Shown here piece after piece: positions 7,581-16,107 of a stretch of 64,000 nucleotides of DNA. The translations under genes and the position numbers were made by a program. Below the pieces are notes generated by a model, which was given only the letters and a program-made list of their open reading frames with translations, searched no databases and was not told the origin of the DNA. The stretch lies in NCBI RefSeq assembly GCF_023168165.1, contig NZ_BQYJ01000005.1:1-64000 (forward strand), read 5' to 3'. This DNA is from Niallia sp. NCCP-28. Its GTDB lineage: Bacteria > Bacillota > Bacilli > Bacillales > Cytobacillaceae. How positions within the stretch are numbered: the stretch's first letter is position 1; every line of letters begins with the position of its first letter.

Positions 7581-8249
7581 TTAAGCAGCTGCTTTGCCAA
7601 ATCTTTCATTTACTTTTTTCTCTGCATAACGAACAGCTAAAGAAGCTGGATAGCTTAATAATAAGAAGATAAGTCCCACTAATGTAAATGCTTCTAAATA
7701 GCGAAAAGAAGATGAACCTATTAATTTCGCTGTTTGCATCATTTCTACCAACGTAATTGCAGATAAAAGGGGCGTCTCTTTAAACATTACGATAAAATAG
7801 TTTCCGAGCATCGGAATAACCGGCGCAATAGCTTGCGGCATTATTACTTTTCTCCACATTTCATATTTAGTGAAGTTCAGCGCGACGCTCGCTTCCCATT
7901 GCCCCTTTGCAACAGCTTCAATACCTGATCGATATACTTCTGCTAAATAAGTGCTATAATGCAAACCTAGTCCGATTACCCCACAAGTAAAGGGCGATAA
8001 GGAGATGCCTATTTCCGGCATAACATAAAAAATAAAAAACAACTGTACAAGTAGTGGTGTACTTCGGATAAATTCAGTAATACATGCTACAACAATTGCT
8101 AGAGGCTTAAAAGAAGATCTGCGGCAAAACACCCATACCAGACCAAGAACTGCCGCAATCAGAAAGGCTGTAATCGTTGCCGCTATCGTTACCCACATCG
8201 CATCCACGATTTTCGGCATGATAGAAAAAACAAATTCCCAATCCCACAT
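7581..8249 (-). CDS. ehuD: ABC transporter permease (EhuD-like)
   Basis: About 222 residues of a polar amino-acid permease (HisM/GlnP type), with several hydrophobic helices and the EAA-like cytoplasmic loop EASVALNFTKYEMWRKVIMPQAIAPVIP that docks on the ATPase. I start it at ATG 8249 (MWDWEFVF), preceded by AAGGGTGTG, rather than at an upstream in-frame codon that would overlap the previous gene. The gap to the upstream permease is then 5 bases, so translation is coupled. It partners EhuC to form the channel. Confidence 0.82.
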   Translation of the reverse strand: MWDWEFVFSIMPKIVDAMWVTIAATITAFLIAAVLGLVWVFCRRSSFKPLAIVVACITEFIRSTPLLVQLFFIFYVMPEIGISLSPFTCGVIGLGLHYSTYLAEVYRSGIEAVAKGQWEASVALNFTKYEMWRKVIMPQAIAPVIPMLGNYFIVMFKETPLLSAITLVEMMQTAKLIGSSSFRYLEAFTLVGLIFLLLSYPASLAVRYAEKKVNERFGKAAA

Positions 8250-8254
8250 TTCCT

Positions 8255-8893
8255 TCACACCCTTCCTACCGTGTATTTTCTTTCTAGCCACTTAACCATT
8301 AATGTCAGTGGATATGCAATAATAAAGTAAAAGATTAATAATAATGTGAATATTTTCGTTGTTTCCATTGTAGCGGTTTGCAGACTCATCGCTTGGAATG
8401 TTAAATCGGAAAGCGTTACAAGAGATACTAAAGCAGTCCCTTTTAAAAGTTCAATCAGCAGGTTTCCAAAAGTGGGTATCATCAATCTAATTGCTTGAGG
8501 AAGAATAACTTTTTGATATTTTTGTATTCCCGTCATATTAAGGGCAATCGTTGCCTCTATTTGTTGTTTCGGTATTGCTTGTATGGCGCTTCTTACCACT
8601 TCCGCTCCATACGCTCCATAATTAAGACCAATCGCCAAAACACCTGCAACCATTGCGCTCAATTGAATTCCCAACAGAGGCAAAGCGAAATAAAGCCAAA
8701 ACAATTGCACCAACAGTGAAGTTCCTCGAAAAACTTCAATATATAAATTGGCAATAAAACGCAAAATTTTGATAGAAGACAATTTCATAAACCCAAACAA
8801 AAAAGACAAAACTGCTGCAACAATAGTGGAATAAACCAGTACTTCAATGGTTATCACAGCTCCACTTAGCATCGGTTTTATCAAATCTATCAT
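8255..8893 (-). CDS. ehuC: ABC transporter permease (EhuC-like)
   Basis: 212 residues, paralogous to the following permease. Hydrophobic helices flank the EAA loop (IEATIALNMTGIQKYQKVILPQAIRLMIP). The early segment GTSLLVQLFWLYFALPL is typical of His/Glu/Arg-type permeases. It forms the heteromeric membrane pore with the 7581-8249 product. The start at ATG 8893 has a purine-rich GGGAGGAGC-like site upstream. Ectoine specificity is inferred from context; which of the two is C or D is by position only. Confidence 0.82.
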   Translation of the reverse strand: MIDLIKPMLSGAVITIEVLVYSTIVAAVLSFLFGFMKLSSIKILRFIANLYIEVFRGTSLLVQLFWLYFALPLLGIQLSAMVAGVLAIGLNYGAYGAEVVRSAIQAIPKQQIEATIALNMTGIQKYQKVILPQAIRLMIPTFGNLLIELLKGTALVSLVTLSDLTFQAMSLQTATMETTKIFTLLLIFYFIIAYPLTLMVKWLERKYTVGRV

Positions 8894-9028
8894 AGTAACC
8901 GCTCCTCCCTTCTACTGAAACAAAAAATCATTTCTCTGCTATCAGACTGATTGCTGTGGATGCAGAAGTAATCAGTCTGATATTTTGACCAATCCTCTAG
9001 ACTTAGTCAACCTCTTAATCAACTTTCC

Positions 9029-9904
9029 TTACTTGCTTAAATCTTCAGCAGTAGCATCTCCAGGAAGTTCTTGTTCTGTGAACCCAAACTCACTGATAAT
9101 CTTTAGTAGTTCTCCAGATTCTTTCATTTTGGCCAACTCTTTATTGAATGCTTCGCGGAAATCATCATCATCTTGTCTAAATACAGTAGCACCATATCCT
9201 CTTACACTCGCTCCGTCAATTACCGGCTGTTCAAAATCCATTACTCTTTCCACGCTAGGATCATTCGCTGTTTCTAGTACAGCCTGCAACGAAGGACCCG
9301 TCATACCAATCACATTAACCCTTCCTGATTTTAAGGCAGAAATAGCACTTGGATTATCAGGAACTACTATAATTTGATCTTCACTTACACCATATTTTGT
9401 TAAATATTCCATTTGAATAGCACCACTCATAACTGCTATTTTTACTTTTTTATTCGTTTTTATATCTTCATAGCTTTTTATATGAAGAGGATTCCCTTTT
9501 TTCACAGCGATTGCTTCCCCAATGCTATACTCTGGATTTGCAAAATCCACTTCTTTTGCACGTTCTGGGGTAATGTACATCCCAGCTGTAATCATATCAA
9601 AGCGATTTGCTTTTAACCCTGGAATTAAAGAGCCAAATTCTGTTAATACCCCATCCATCTCCTCAATTCCCAAATTCTTAAGTACAGCTTTTGCTACTTC
9701 TACTGCTTCACCAGTCAATTCCCCATCTTTTGTTTTATACGCATATGGCACTTCATTTGCAAAACCAATCGTTACTTTTTTAGATTCCTTCACTTTTTCA
9801 AATGTCGTTTTACTGCTTTCACCGCCAGAAGTGTTGGTCGAGGAACATGCAGCAAGCCCCACCGTGAGTATTAAAACAAATAGAACAATCAAACTTTTTT
9901 TCAT
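9029..9904 (-). CDS. ehuB: ectoine/hydroxyectoine-binding lipoprotein (EhuB-like)
   Basis: 291 residues: lipoprotein signal peptide with lipobox LAAC (Cys20), Ser/Thr-rich linker, then a family 3 solute-binding fold (VTIGFANEVPYAY, NRFDMITAGMYITPERA, FANPEYSIGEAIAV). The segment MYITPERAKEVDFANPEYS resembles EhuB ectoine-binding proteins as I remember them. It captures the ligand outside the membrane and delivers it to the permease pair encoded downstream, with which it is co-transcribed. GGAGG lies 7 bases before ATG. Alternative: another zwitterionic amino acid or betaine-like solute. Confidence 0.83.
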   Translation of the reverse strand: MKKSLIVLFVLILTVGLAACSSTNTSGGESSKTTFEKVKESKKVTIGFANEVPYAYKTKDGELTGEAVEVAKAVLKNLGIEEMDGVLTEFGSLIPGLKANRFDMITAGMYITPERAKEVDFANPEYSIGEAIAVKKGNPLHIKSYEDIKTNKKVKIAVMSGAIQMEYLTKYGVSEDQIIVVPDNPSAISALKSGRVNVIGMTGPSLQAVLETANDPSVERVMDFEQPVIDGASVRGYGATVFRQDDDDFREAFNKELAKMKESGELLKIISEFGFTEQELPGDATAEDLSK

Positions 9905-9961
9905 CGGAATCCTCCATTTTTTAAATTTTTAGATTTTTTATATGAAAAAAAATTGCAATTT

Positions 9962-11209
9962 CTATGCCTTTTCATTAAAAATCCTTTGTGAATTTTTGGA
10001 TTTTTTTAAAATAGTCTGTTCGCCAGTCAATAAGGTATGAACGGTTTGTGCAATGATTGCAACTCCAATCGGCAAACAGCTTTCATCAATATCAAAGATA
10101 GGTGTATGCAGTTCACGTTTCAGTTGATCGGCTGGTGCGCACCCTAGAAAAAACATCGCCCCAGGCACTTTAGCCGCCATATGGGAAAAATCTTCCCCGC
10201 CTAACCCAAATGGTTTATCTATTATTTTCATCATAGGATACAATGTTTTTACATGTTGTTTTAGCACTTCATTTATTCTTTTATCGTTATAAAGAGCTGG
10301 TTCTCCTTTCATTGCTTTGAATGTATATTCGCCGCCAAGAACTTCTGCTATGGAAATAGCTTTATGCAATTTTCCAATCAGCTCTTCCCTAACCTTCGGG
10401 CTATAACTTCTGAGCGTACCTTGCAAATACACTTCTGATGGAATAATATTGCTTGCAGATCCTGCTCTAATTTCCCCTATGCTGATGACAGCTGGATCTA
10501 ACGGCGATATTTGCCTCGCAACAATGCCATGGATGGCTTGCATAACAGGACCGAGCATCCAAATAGGATCTGTTCCTAAATGAGGGTAAGCGCCATGCCC
10601 CCCTGTTCCAGAAATCGTCGCTTCAAACACATCAACATTTGCCATACTATAACCATCATGTATGAGAATATTGCCCACTTCTTGTTCTGGTGACATATGC
10701 AAAGCAAGCACAGCATCTACATCATCTAATAATCCTTCTTCCACAAGATAAGCAGCCCCTGTTTTCCCTGTGCTGTCAGCCGCTTCTTCCGCAGGCTGAA
10801 AAATAAATTTGACTGTCCCCTTTATAGTACCTGCGCTCATCCATCTTCCAATAAGCTTTGCCACACCTAAACCGATCGCTGTATGAGCATCATGTCCACA
10901 TGCATGCATCACCCCATTTACTTTAGAGGCATAATCACGATTGGTTTCTTCTACAATCGGCAATGCATCCATATCTGCTCTTACGGCAATACACGGTCCC
11001 TCTCCATTAGCAATGGTGGCAATAACTGCTGTTTCAAGATTTTTTGAATATTCTATTTTGACTCCTGGTATTTTTTTAAATTTATCGATAACTAGTTCTT
11101 TCGTTTGAAACTCTTGAAAGCTGAGCTCTGGATTTTGATGAATGGCACGGCGTGTCGCAATTAACTCCTGTGATAATTCTTCCGCTTCTTGTACGATCAA
11201 ATTCCGCAC
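9962..11209 (-). CDS. M20 family amidohydrolase, probable N-acetyl-diaminobutyrate deacetylase
   Basis: 415 residues of the M20D amidohydrolase family (hippurate hydrolase/N-acyl amino acid deacylase type). Metal ligands: HACGHDAH, QPAEEAADS and the late GGEDFSHMA; the dimerisation domain is around GGHGAYPH. In proteobacterial ectoine degradation N-alpha-acetyl-diaminobutyrate is deacetylated by EutE/DoeB, an AstE/AspA-type enzyme. No such gene is present here, and this M20 gene occupies the place; I recall the label DoeB2 for M20-type substitutes but could not check it. The start is GTG at 11209 behind AGGGGTGA. Role in this cluster is inference. Confidence 0.75.
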   Translation of the reverse strand: MRNLIVQEAEELSQELIATRRAIHQNPELSFQEFQTKELVIDKFKKIPGVKIEYSKNLETAVIATIANGEGPCIAVRADMDALPIVEETNRDYASKVNGVMHACGHDAHTAIGLGVAKLIGRWMSAGTIKGTVKFIFQPAEEAADSTGKTGAAYLVEEGLLDDVDAVLALHMSPEQEVGNILIHDGYSMANVDVFEATISGTGGHGAYPHLGTDPIWMLGPVMQAIHGIVARQISPLDPAVISIGEIRAGSASNIIPSEVYLQGTLRSYSPKVREELIGKLHKAISIAEVLGGEYTFKAMKGEPALYNDKRINEVLKQHVKTLYPMMKIIDKPFGLGGEDFSHMAAKVPGAMFFLGCAPADQLKRELHTPIFDIDESCLPIGVAIIAQTVHTLLTGEQTILKKSKNSQRIFNEKA

Positions 11210-11301
11210 ATCTATTCACCCCTTTTTTCACAATTGCTCTAATCGTTTTAAATAACCAACAGCAGGAGTTTAGAACACTCCCACCGCCAGCCTTTTCACT
11301 C

Positions 11302-12513
11302 TTATAAACTAGGCGTTGCTTGAATTTCCTTCAAAATAGCAAAAGCATTTGCCAAATCAGCCAATAAATCTTCTATATCTTCAATACCTGCCGAGATGCG
11401 CACAAGTCCATCAGGAATGCCCATTGCTTTTCTTTCTTCTGCTGTACACTCCACATGACTAGTTGTTCTTGCCGGACCATAGGTTGTTTCGACTGCCCCA
11501 AGATTCGCTGCTCTATTTGCATATTGCAGATTTGGCAATAAAACTTTCACCGCTTCCATTCCACCTTTTAGAGAGAAGCTTAACATTCCGCCGAACCCTT
11601 TCATTTGTTCTTTTGCAATATTGTGATGCACATGTGTTGCAAGCCCCGGATAGAATACTTGATCAACAAGTTCTTGTTTTTGCAAAAATTCCGCAATCGC
11701 TTGCGCATTTTTGGTTTGTTGATTTACGCGCAGCTTTAATGTTTTCATTCCTCTTAACAGCAAATATGCTGCCCAAGGATCTAAAGTAGCTCCGTTTATT
11801 TCACGATAATGGTAGATTTGATGAATTAAATCTTTCGGGCCACAAACTACGCCCCCTAACGCGTCAGCATGACCGCCAAGGAATTTGGTTGCACTGTGAA
11901 GCACAAGATCCACACCTAATTCTAATGGGTTTTGATTGATTGGCGTAGCAAATGTATTATCCACAACAACGATTGCTCCTACATCTTTCCCAGCTTTCGC
12001 CATTCTTTTAATATCGGTAATTTTCACTGTCGGATTTGTTGGGGTTTCTAAATAAAGAATTTTACATCCTTTTGCCACTTCCGCTTCAATCGCATCATGA
12101 TCGCCAGTTGAACATAATGCCACTTCCACATTCATATTAGGAAGAAATTCTGTGAAAATTTTATTTGTGCCGCCATAGGTATCTTTAATGGAGACAATTC
12201 TATCTCCTGGTCGAAGAAATGTATAAAGCGTATTGCTGATTGCCGCCATCCCTGTGGAAAAGCTAGTTGCCGCTTCTGCTCCTTCTAAAATTTTCACTTT
12301 ATCCTCAAACGCTTGTACAGTCGGATTTGTATTGCGCCCATAAATATGTCCTTGTTTTTTGCCGATTGCCACATCGTACCATTCATCCATATCGTCATAA
12401 TTATAGGCAACACTAACAACAACAGGCACTTGTGTAGCTCCATGCACCAATACTTCTTTCTCTCCAGCCCATACTGCTTTTGTTCCAATGCTTGCGTTAA
12501 TATTCTCTGTCAT
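11302..12513 (-). CDS. Cys/Met-metabolism PLP enzyme, gamma-lyase/gamma-synthase type
   Basis: 403 residues of the cystathionine gamma-synthase/methionine gamma-lyase fold. YGR (58-60) contacts PLP phosphate of the neighbouring subunit, Asp185 (VVVDNTFAT) pairs with the pyridine nitrogen and Lys210 (LHSATKFLGGH) is the Schiff-base lysine. Family reactions are eliminations or replacements at C-gamma. Its place between the eutC- and deacetylase-like genes suggests a 4-substituted 2-aminobutyrate such as diaminobutyrate, giving 2-oxobutyrate and ammonia, in place of the usual transaminase route; this is a hypothesis. An ordinary methionine or cystathionine role is the alternative. Confidence 0.8.
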   Translation of the reverse strand: MTENINASIGTKAVWAGEKEVLVHGATQVPVVVSVAYNYDDMDEWYDVAIGKKQGHIYGRNTNPTVQAFEDKVKILEGAEAATSFSTGMAAISNTLYTFLRPGDRIVSIKDTYGGTNKIFTEFLPNMNVEVALCSTGDHDAIEAEVAKGCKILYLETPTNPTVKITDIKRMAKAGKDVGAIVVVDNTFATPINQNPLELGVDLVLHSATKFLGGHADALGGVVCGPKDLIHQIYHYREINGATLDPWAAYLLLRGMKTLKLRVNQQTKNAQAIAEFLQKQELVDQVFYPGLATHVHHNIAKEQMKGFGGMLSFSLKGGMEAVKVLLPNLQYANRAANLGAVETTYGPARTTSHVECTAEERKAMGIPDGLVRISAGIEDIEDLLADLANAFAILKEIQATPSL

Positions 12514-12540
12514 TTTTATAGCCCCCTGAAATTTATTTTT

Positions 12541-13518
12541 CTAGCGAACAGTAATTTCTGCTTTTTTTAAACGATCAAATGCATAAGCAGCGCAAACTGT
12601 ATCTTGAACACCCATCCCAGTTAAGTCACATATCGTAATTTGTTGATCCTTTGTTCTGCCCTCTTTCCTTTTTGATGTGATTTCACCTAACTCTATTATT
12701 CTTTTATCCTCTTTTGCCATCACACCATCGCGAATAACATGCTGCAATTCCCCTAGCCGGAATACTTGCTTTTTCACATCACAGCAAATAATATCTGCTT
12801 TCTGAAAACAATCGGATGCCAATTCTCTTTTATGCTCTGCGTCTGACCCCATTGCCGTGATATGCAGCCCAGGATGCATCCATTCACCTTTAATAAGAGG
12901 TTTTGCAGAAGGAGTGGTTGTTACAATAATTTCACTTTCCTTTACAGCCTCCTCGATTGAATCAGCCTGAACTACTTTTACGCCTAATGATTTCTCCATC
13001 TCTTGCATATATTTGTCTATTCGTTCTTGCATGCGGCCATATACTGTAATTTGCTTAAAAGGTCTAACTTTGTAAAGTGCCTTCATCTGCACTCTAGCTT
13101 GCACACCTGTTCCAATGACACCAACACGTTCAACAGAAGCCTTTGCCAAGTGCTTTGCCGCAACCGCTCCCGCAGCGGCCGTTCTTACATCCGTTAAGTA
13201 CCCATTATCTAAAAGAAGGGCTTCAGGCAATCCTGTTTTGCTGTTGAACAGCATCATCAGTCCTCCTAAACTTGGCAACCCTAATAAATGATTATCGAAA
13301 AAGCCAGAAGATATTTTTATCGCAAAAGAATCTTTCCCTTTTATATAAGCTGATTTCACATCGACTTCTCCGTTATGCTCTGGAATATCAATTCTCATAA
13401 TCGGAGGAAGCGTCACTTCATTATTGGCAAGTTTAGTGAATCCTTCTTCTATTAATTGAATAATCTCTTGATTGATAGAAACATATTTTTTTATTTCTTT
13501 TTCTTCAAATAAATACAT
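12541..13518 (-). CDS. eutC: ornithine cyclodeaminase/mu-crystallin family protein (EutC-like)
   Basis: 325 residues of the OCD/mu-crystallin family: N-terminal substrate lid with RIDIPEH, then an NAD(P)-binding Rossmann domain (VGVIGTGVQARVQMKAL) and MHPGLHITAMGSDAEHKREL. Members reduce imines or cyclodeaminate amino acids. In ectoine clusters the orthologue EutC is thought to act with EutB in turning hydroxyectoine-derived intermediates into the ectoine line. AAAGGAG precedes ATG. It lies 12 bases downstream of eutD, so they are co-transcribed. Exact reaction not provable from sequence. Confidence 0.78.
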   Translation of the reverse strand: MYLFEEKEIKKYVSINQEIIQLIEEGFTKLANNEVTLPPIMRIDIPEHNGEVDVKSAYIKGKDSFAIKISSGFFDNHLLGLPSLGGLMMLFNSKTGLPEALLLDNGYLTDVRTAAAGAVAAKHLAKASVERVGVIGTGVQARVQMKALYKVRPFKQITVYGRMQERIDKYMQEMEKSLGVKVVQADSIEEAVKESEIIVTTTPSAKPLIKGEWMHPGLHITAMGSDAEHKRELASDCFQKADIICCDVKKQVFRLGELQHVIRDGVMAKEDKRIIELGEITSKRKEGRTKDQQITICDLTGMGVQDTVCAAYAFDRLKKAEITVR

Positions 13519-13530
13519 TTCAAGGCTCCT

Positions 13531-14718
13531 TTAATAGATTTTTAATTCAGGTTTTACAAATAATTGTCTCGGGAAATTTGCAAATACTTCGCAGCCATTT
13601 TCCGTTACCCGGAAAGATTCACTAACCTCCACCCCATACCGATCAAGCCAAATTCCCGGTATTAAATGGAACGTCATATTAGGCTGCAAAATTGTTTTAT
13701 CTCCTTGTCGCAAGCTTGCCGTATGTTCACCCCAATCCGGCGGATAATTAAGGCCCATAGAGTAGCCGATGCGCGAATCTTTTACAAAACCGCTTTTTTT
13801 AATTGTTTTTCTCCAAACACTTTCCACTTCCTCACAAGTAACACCTGGTTTAATTGCATCTAACGTTGTATTTAACCCTTCCACCACAACATCTGAGAGA
13901 AATTTAATCTTTGGATCTGGCTCCCCAATAAAAACGGTTCTCGCAAGTGGAGAATGATAGCGGCGATAGCATCCTGCCAATTCCAAAATAACAGGATCAC
14001 CAGCTTTATACGGCTGATCTGTCCAAGTCAAATGAGGTGTAGAGGTTTTTTCGCCTGAAGGCAATAATGGAACGATAGAAGGATAATCTCCTCCAAATTG
14101 TTCGGTTCCAGAGATTTGCGCATGATAGATATCTGCTACTACATCGCATTCCCTTACGCCTTCTTGAATAGAATCAATCCCTTTTCGCATAGCTTTTTCG
14201 ACAATTTTCGCTGCATTTCTCATATAAGAGATTTCTGTATCCGATTTAATAATGCGTACATAGTTCACTAAGTTTGTTGCGTCTTTAAAGGAAGCCCGGG
14301 GCAAACCATTTTGAAGAGAACTAAAAGCTTTCGCAGTAAAATAGTATGTATCCATCTCTACTCCAACCGTTCTATTTCCTTGGCCAATTTCTTTTAATAT
14401 ATTGCTTACAAAATCCATTGGGTGCTTAACAGTAGATTGAACGTAATCATCTGTATAGGAAATAATATGCGTTTCATCTAACCAGCTCGTTACTTTCGCT
14501 CCATTGCCATCTTGGCCTCTGCCAATCCAAAATGGCTGATCCTCATCTATAATGACAACCAGAAGCTGATGCACATAAAAGGACCAGCCATCATAGCCAG
14601 ATAAGTAATTAATATTTGCTGGATCTGTAAGGAGCAGAACATCAATGCCTGCTTCACTCATTTTTTCTTTTGTTTTACGGAGACGTTCTTGAAATTCATT
14701 TACCTCAAAGTACAACAT
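13531..14718 (-). CDS. doeA: ectoine hydrolase, M24 fold (EutD/DoeA-like)
   Basis: About 395 residues of the M24 'pita-bread' creatinase/prolidase fold: N-terminal domain (LLLTDPANINYLSGYDGWSF) and C-terminal catalytic domain (HLTWTDQPYKAGDPVILELAGCYRRYHSPLART, YSMGLNYPPDWGEH). The metal-ligand set of aminopeptidases is altered, as in creatinase-like hydrolases. EutD/DoeA opens the ectoine ring to N-acetyl-2,4-diaminobutyrate. ATG 14718 follows GAGGAGGAAATGAA; an upstream in-frame TTG lacks a ribosome site. First gene of the minus-strand operon, divergent from eutB across a 267-bp intergenic region. Confidence 0.83.
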   Translation of the reverse strand: MLYFEVNEFQERLRKTKEKMSEAGIDVLLLTDPANINYLSGYDGWSFYVHQLLVVIIDEDQPFWIGRGQDGNGAKVTSWLDETHIISYTDDYVQSTVKHPMDFVSNILKEIGQGNRTVGVEMDTYYFTAKAFSSLQNGLPRASFKDATNLVNYVRIIKSDTEISYMRNAAKIVEKAMRKGIDSIQEGVRECDVVADIYHAQISGTEQFGGDYPSIVPLLPSGEKTSTPHLTWTDQPYKAGDPVILELAGCYRRYHSPLARTVFIGEPDPKIKFLSDVVVEGLNTTLDAIKPGVTCEEVESVWRKTIKKSGFVKDSRIGYSMGLNYPPDWGEHTASLRQGDKTILQPNMTFHLIPGIWLDRYGVEVSESFRVTENGCEVFANFPRQLFVKPELKIY

Positions 14719-14985
14719 TTCATTTCCTCCTCTTCCTTGTTTTTCTAACAACCAATGTTATTTTTTATAACACAATATTACTATCTCCCCATCAACAAAA
14801 ACCATTGCACAATTTGTAAGAAATATCAGAATATTTTTCATACACTTTTTACACTAGATATTTCTATAAAAAAAGATTAAAGTTACTAATAAAGAGAATT
14901 TTCAGAAACATTAGATGTGAACATATTTAACAAGGAAAATAATTATACTCCATTAACTTAATGCCTTTTCAAGGAGGAAAACACG

Positions 14986-16008
14986 ATGCAAAAAAAGATC
15001 AGTATAATTGCCAAAGATATCCTATCATTACAAAAGGTATGGCAAGCAAAAAATGTAATAAAAGGATTGATAAATAAAACCCCTCTCGTATACTCCCCTA
15101 TTCTCTCTTCCATTACTGGTAAAAATATTTATTTAAAATATGAACATATGCATGAAAGCGGAGCATTTAAAATGCGGGGGGCAGCAAACGCGCTTCTTCA
15201 ATTAAGCCCAAAAGAAAAAACTATTGGCGTCACTACCTTTTCTACTGGTAATCATGGACTAGCCGTTGCTCATATCGCTAAAAAACTTGGAATTCGCGCA
15301 GTTATTTGCGTTTCAACAAGGGTTCCTTATTCTAAATTAGATCGAATCAAAGAGCTTGGGGCAGAACTTGAAATCTACGGAGAGGGACAGGACGATGCGG
15401 AATTAAGATGCTATCAGCTTGAACAGGAACAAGGCCTTAAAGTAATTCCTCCTTTTGATCACTTGGATGTAATAGCGGGACAAGGCACCATTGCTTTAGA
15501 GCTGTTGGAAGATCTTCCATCCATTGACTGTGTGATTGGGGGACTTTCTGGAGGAGGGCTTCTTTCTGGCATTGGATTAGTTATGAAAACAACCAATCCA
15601 AATATAGCCGTACTTGGGCTTTCAATGGAGAAGGGTGCAGTTATGCATGCAAGCCTCAAAGCAGGAAATCCTGTTGTACTAAACGAATATAATACATTGG
15701 CAGATAGTTTATTAGGAGGATTAGGAATGAATAATAGCTATACTTTTCCTCTTATAAAAGAGTATATTGATCAGTCAGCGCTTGTTTCAGAAGAGACCAT
15801 CGCAAAAGGTATGGCCCTTCTTTATAAACATCATCATATTATTGTCGAAGGTGCAGCTGCCATTGGGGTTGGAGCAATAGCAGATAGAATAATAAATATT
15901 CCTGGACAAACTATCGCCATCATTATCAGTGGCTGCAATGTTGATTTAGACAGCCATTATCAAGCAATTCTTCCATACATATCGGATAAAAACAATCTAA
16001 TATTTTAG
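14986..16008 (+). CDS. eutB: threonine dehydratase-like PLP enzyme (EutB)
   Basis: 340 residues of fold-type II PLP enzyme: Lys62 in ESGAFKMRGA, the TFSTGNHGLAVAH cofactor loop, phosphate-binding GGLSGGGLLSG and a late EGAAAIG. There is no C-terminal regulatory ACT domain, so it is not biosynthetic IlvA. Such enzymes eliminate water from beta-hydroxy amino acids, which fits processing of the 3-hydroxylated intermediate from 5-hydroxyectoine. AAGGAGG precedes ATG by about 8 bases. Divergent from eutD and 99 bases upstream of the PucR-type regulator, so catabolic and regulatory genes form one rightward unit. Confidence 0.8.
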   Translation: MQKKISIIAKDILSLQKVWQAKNVIKGLINKTPLVYSPILSSITGKNIYLKYEHMHESGAFKMRGAANALLQLSPKEKTIGVTTFSTGNHGLAVAHIAKKLGIRAVICVSTRVPYSKLDRIKELGAELEIYGEGQDDAELRCYQLEQEQGLKVIPPFDHLDVIAGQGTIALELLEDLPSIDCVIGGLSGGGLLSGIGLVMKTTNPNIAVLGLSMEKGAVMHASLKAGNPVVLNEYNTLADSLLGGLGMNNSYTFPLIKEYIDQSALVSEETIAKGMALLYKHHHIIVEGAAAIGVGAIADRIINIPGQTIAIIISGCNVDLDSHYQAILPYISDKNNLIF

Positions 16009-16107
16009 TTTTAATGCCATTGGGCAGCTGTTTCTAGGAAGAGGCACCCGCCTTTTTTTCTAAGATGATTGTTCTCTTTTCTTAAACATCTAGAGAGGTG
16101 AAAACAT

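Noticed and set aside
12514-12540. SAM riboswitch or T-box before the PLP gamma-lyase-type gene
   Set aside because: Only 27 bases separate it from the upstream operon gene, leaving no room for a riboswitch.
14719-14985. Sigma-54-type promoter for the ectoine operon
   Set aside because: A TTGCA-like word is present but no matching TGGCAC at the right distance on either strand.
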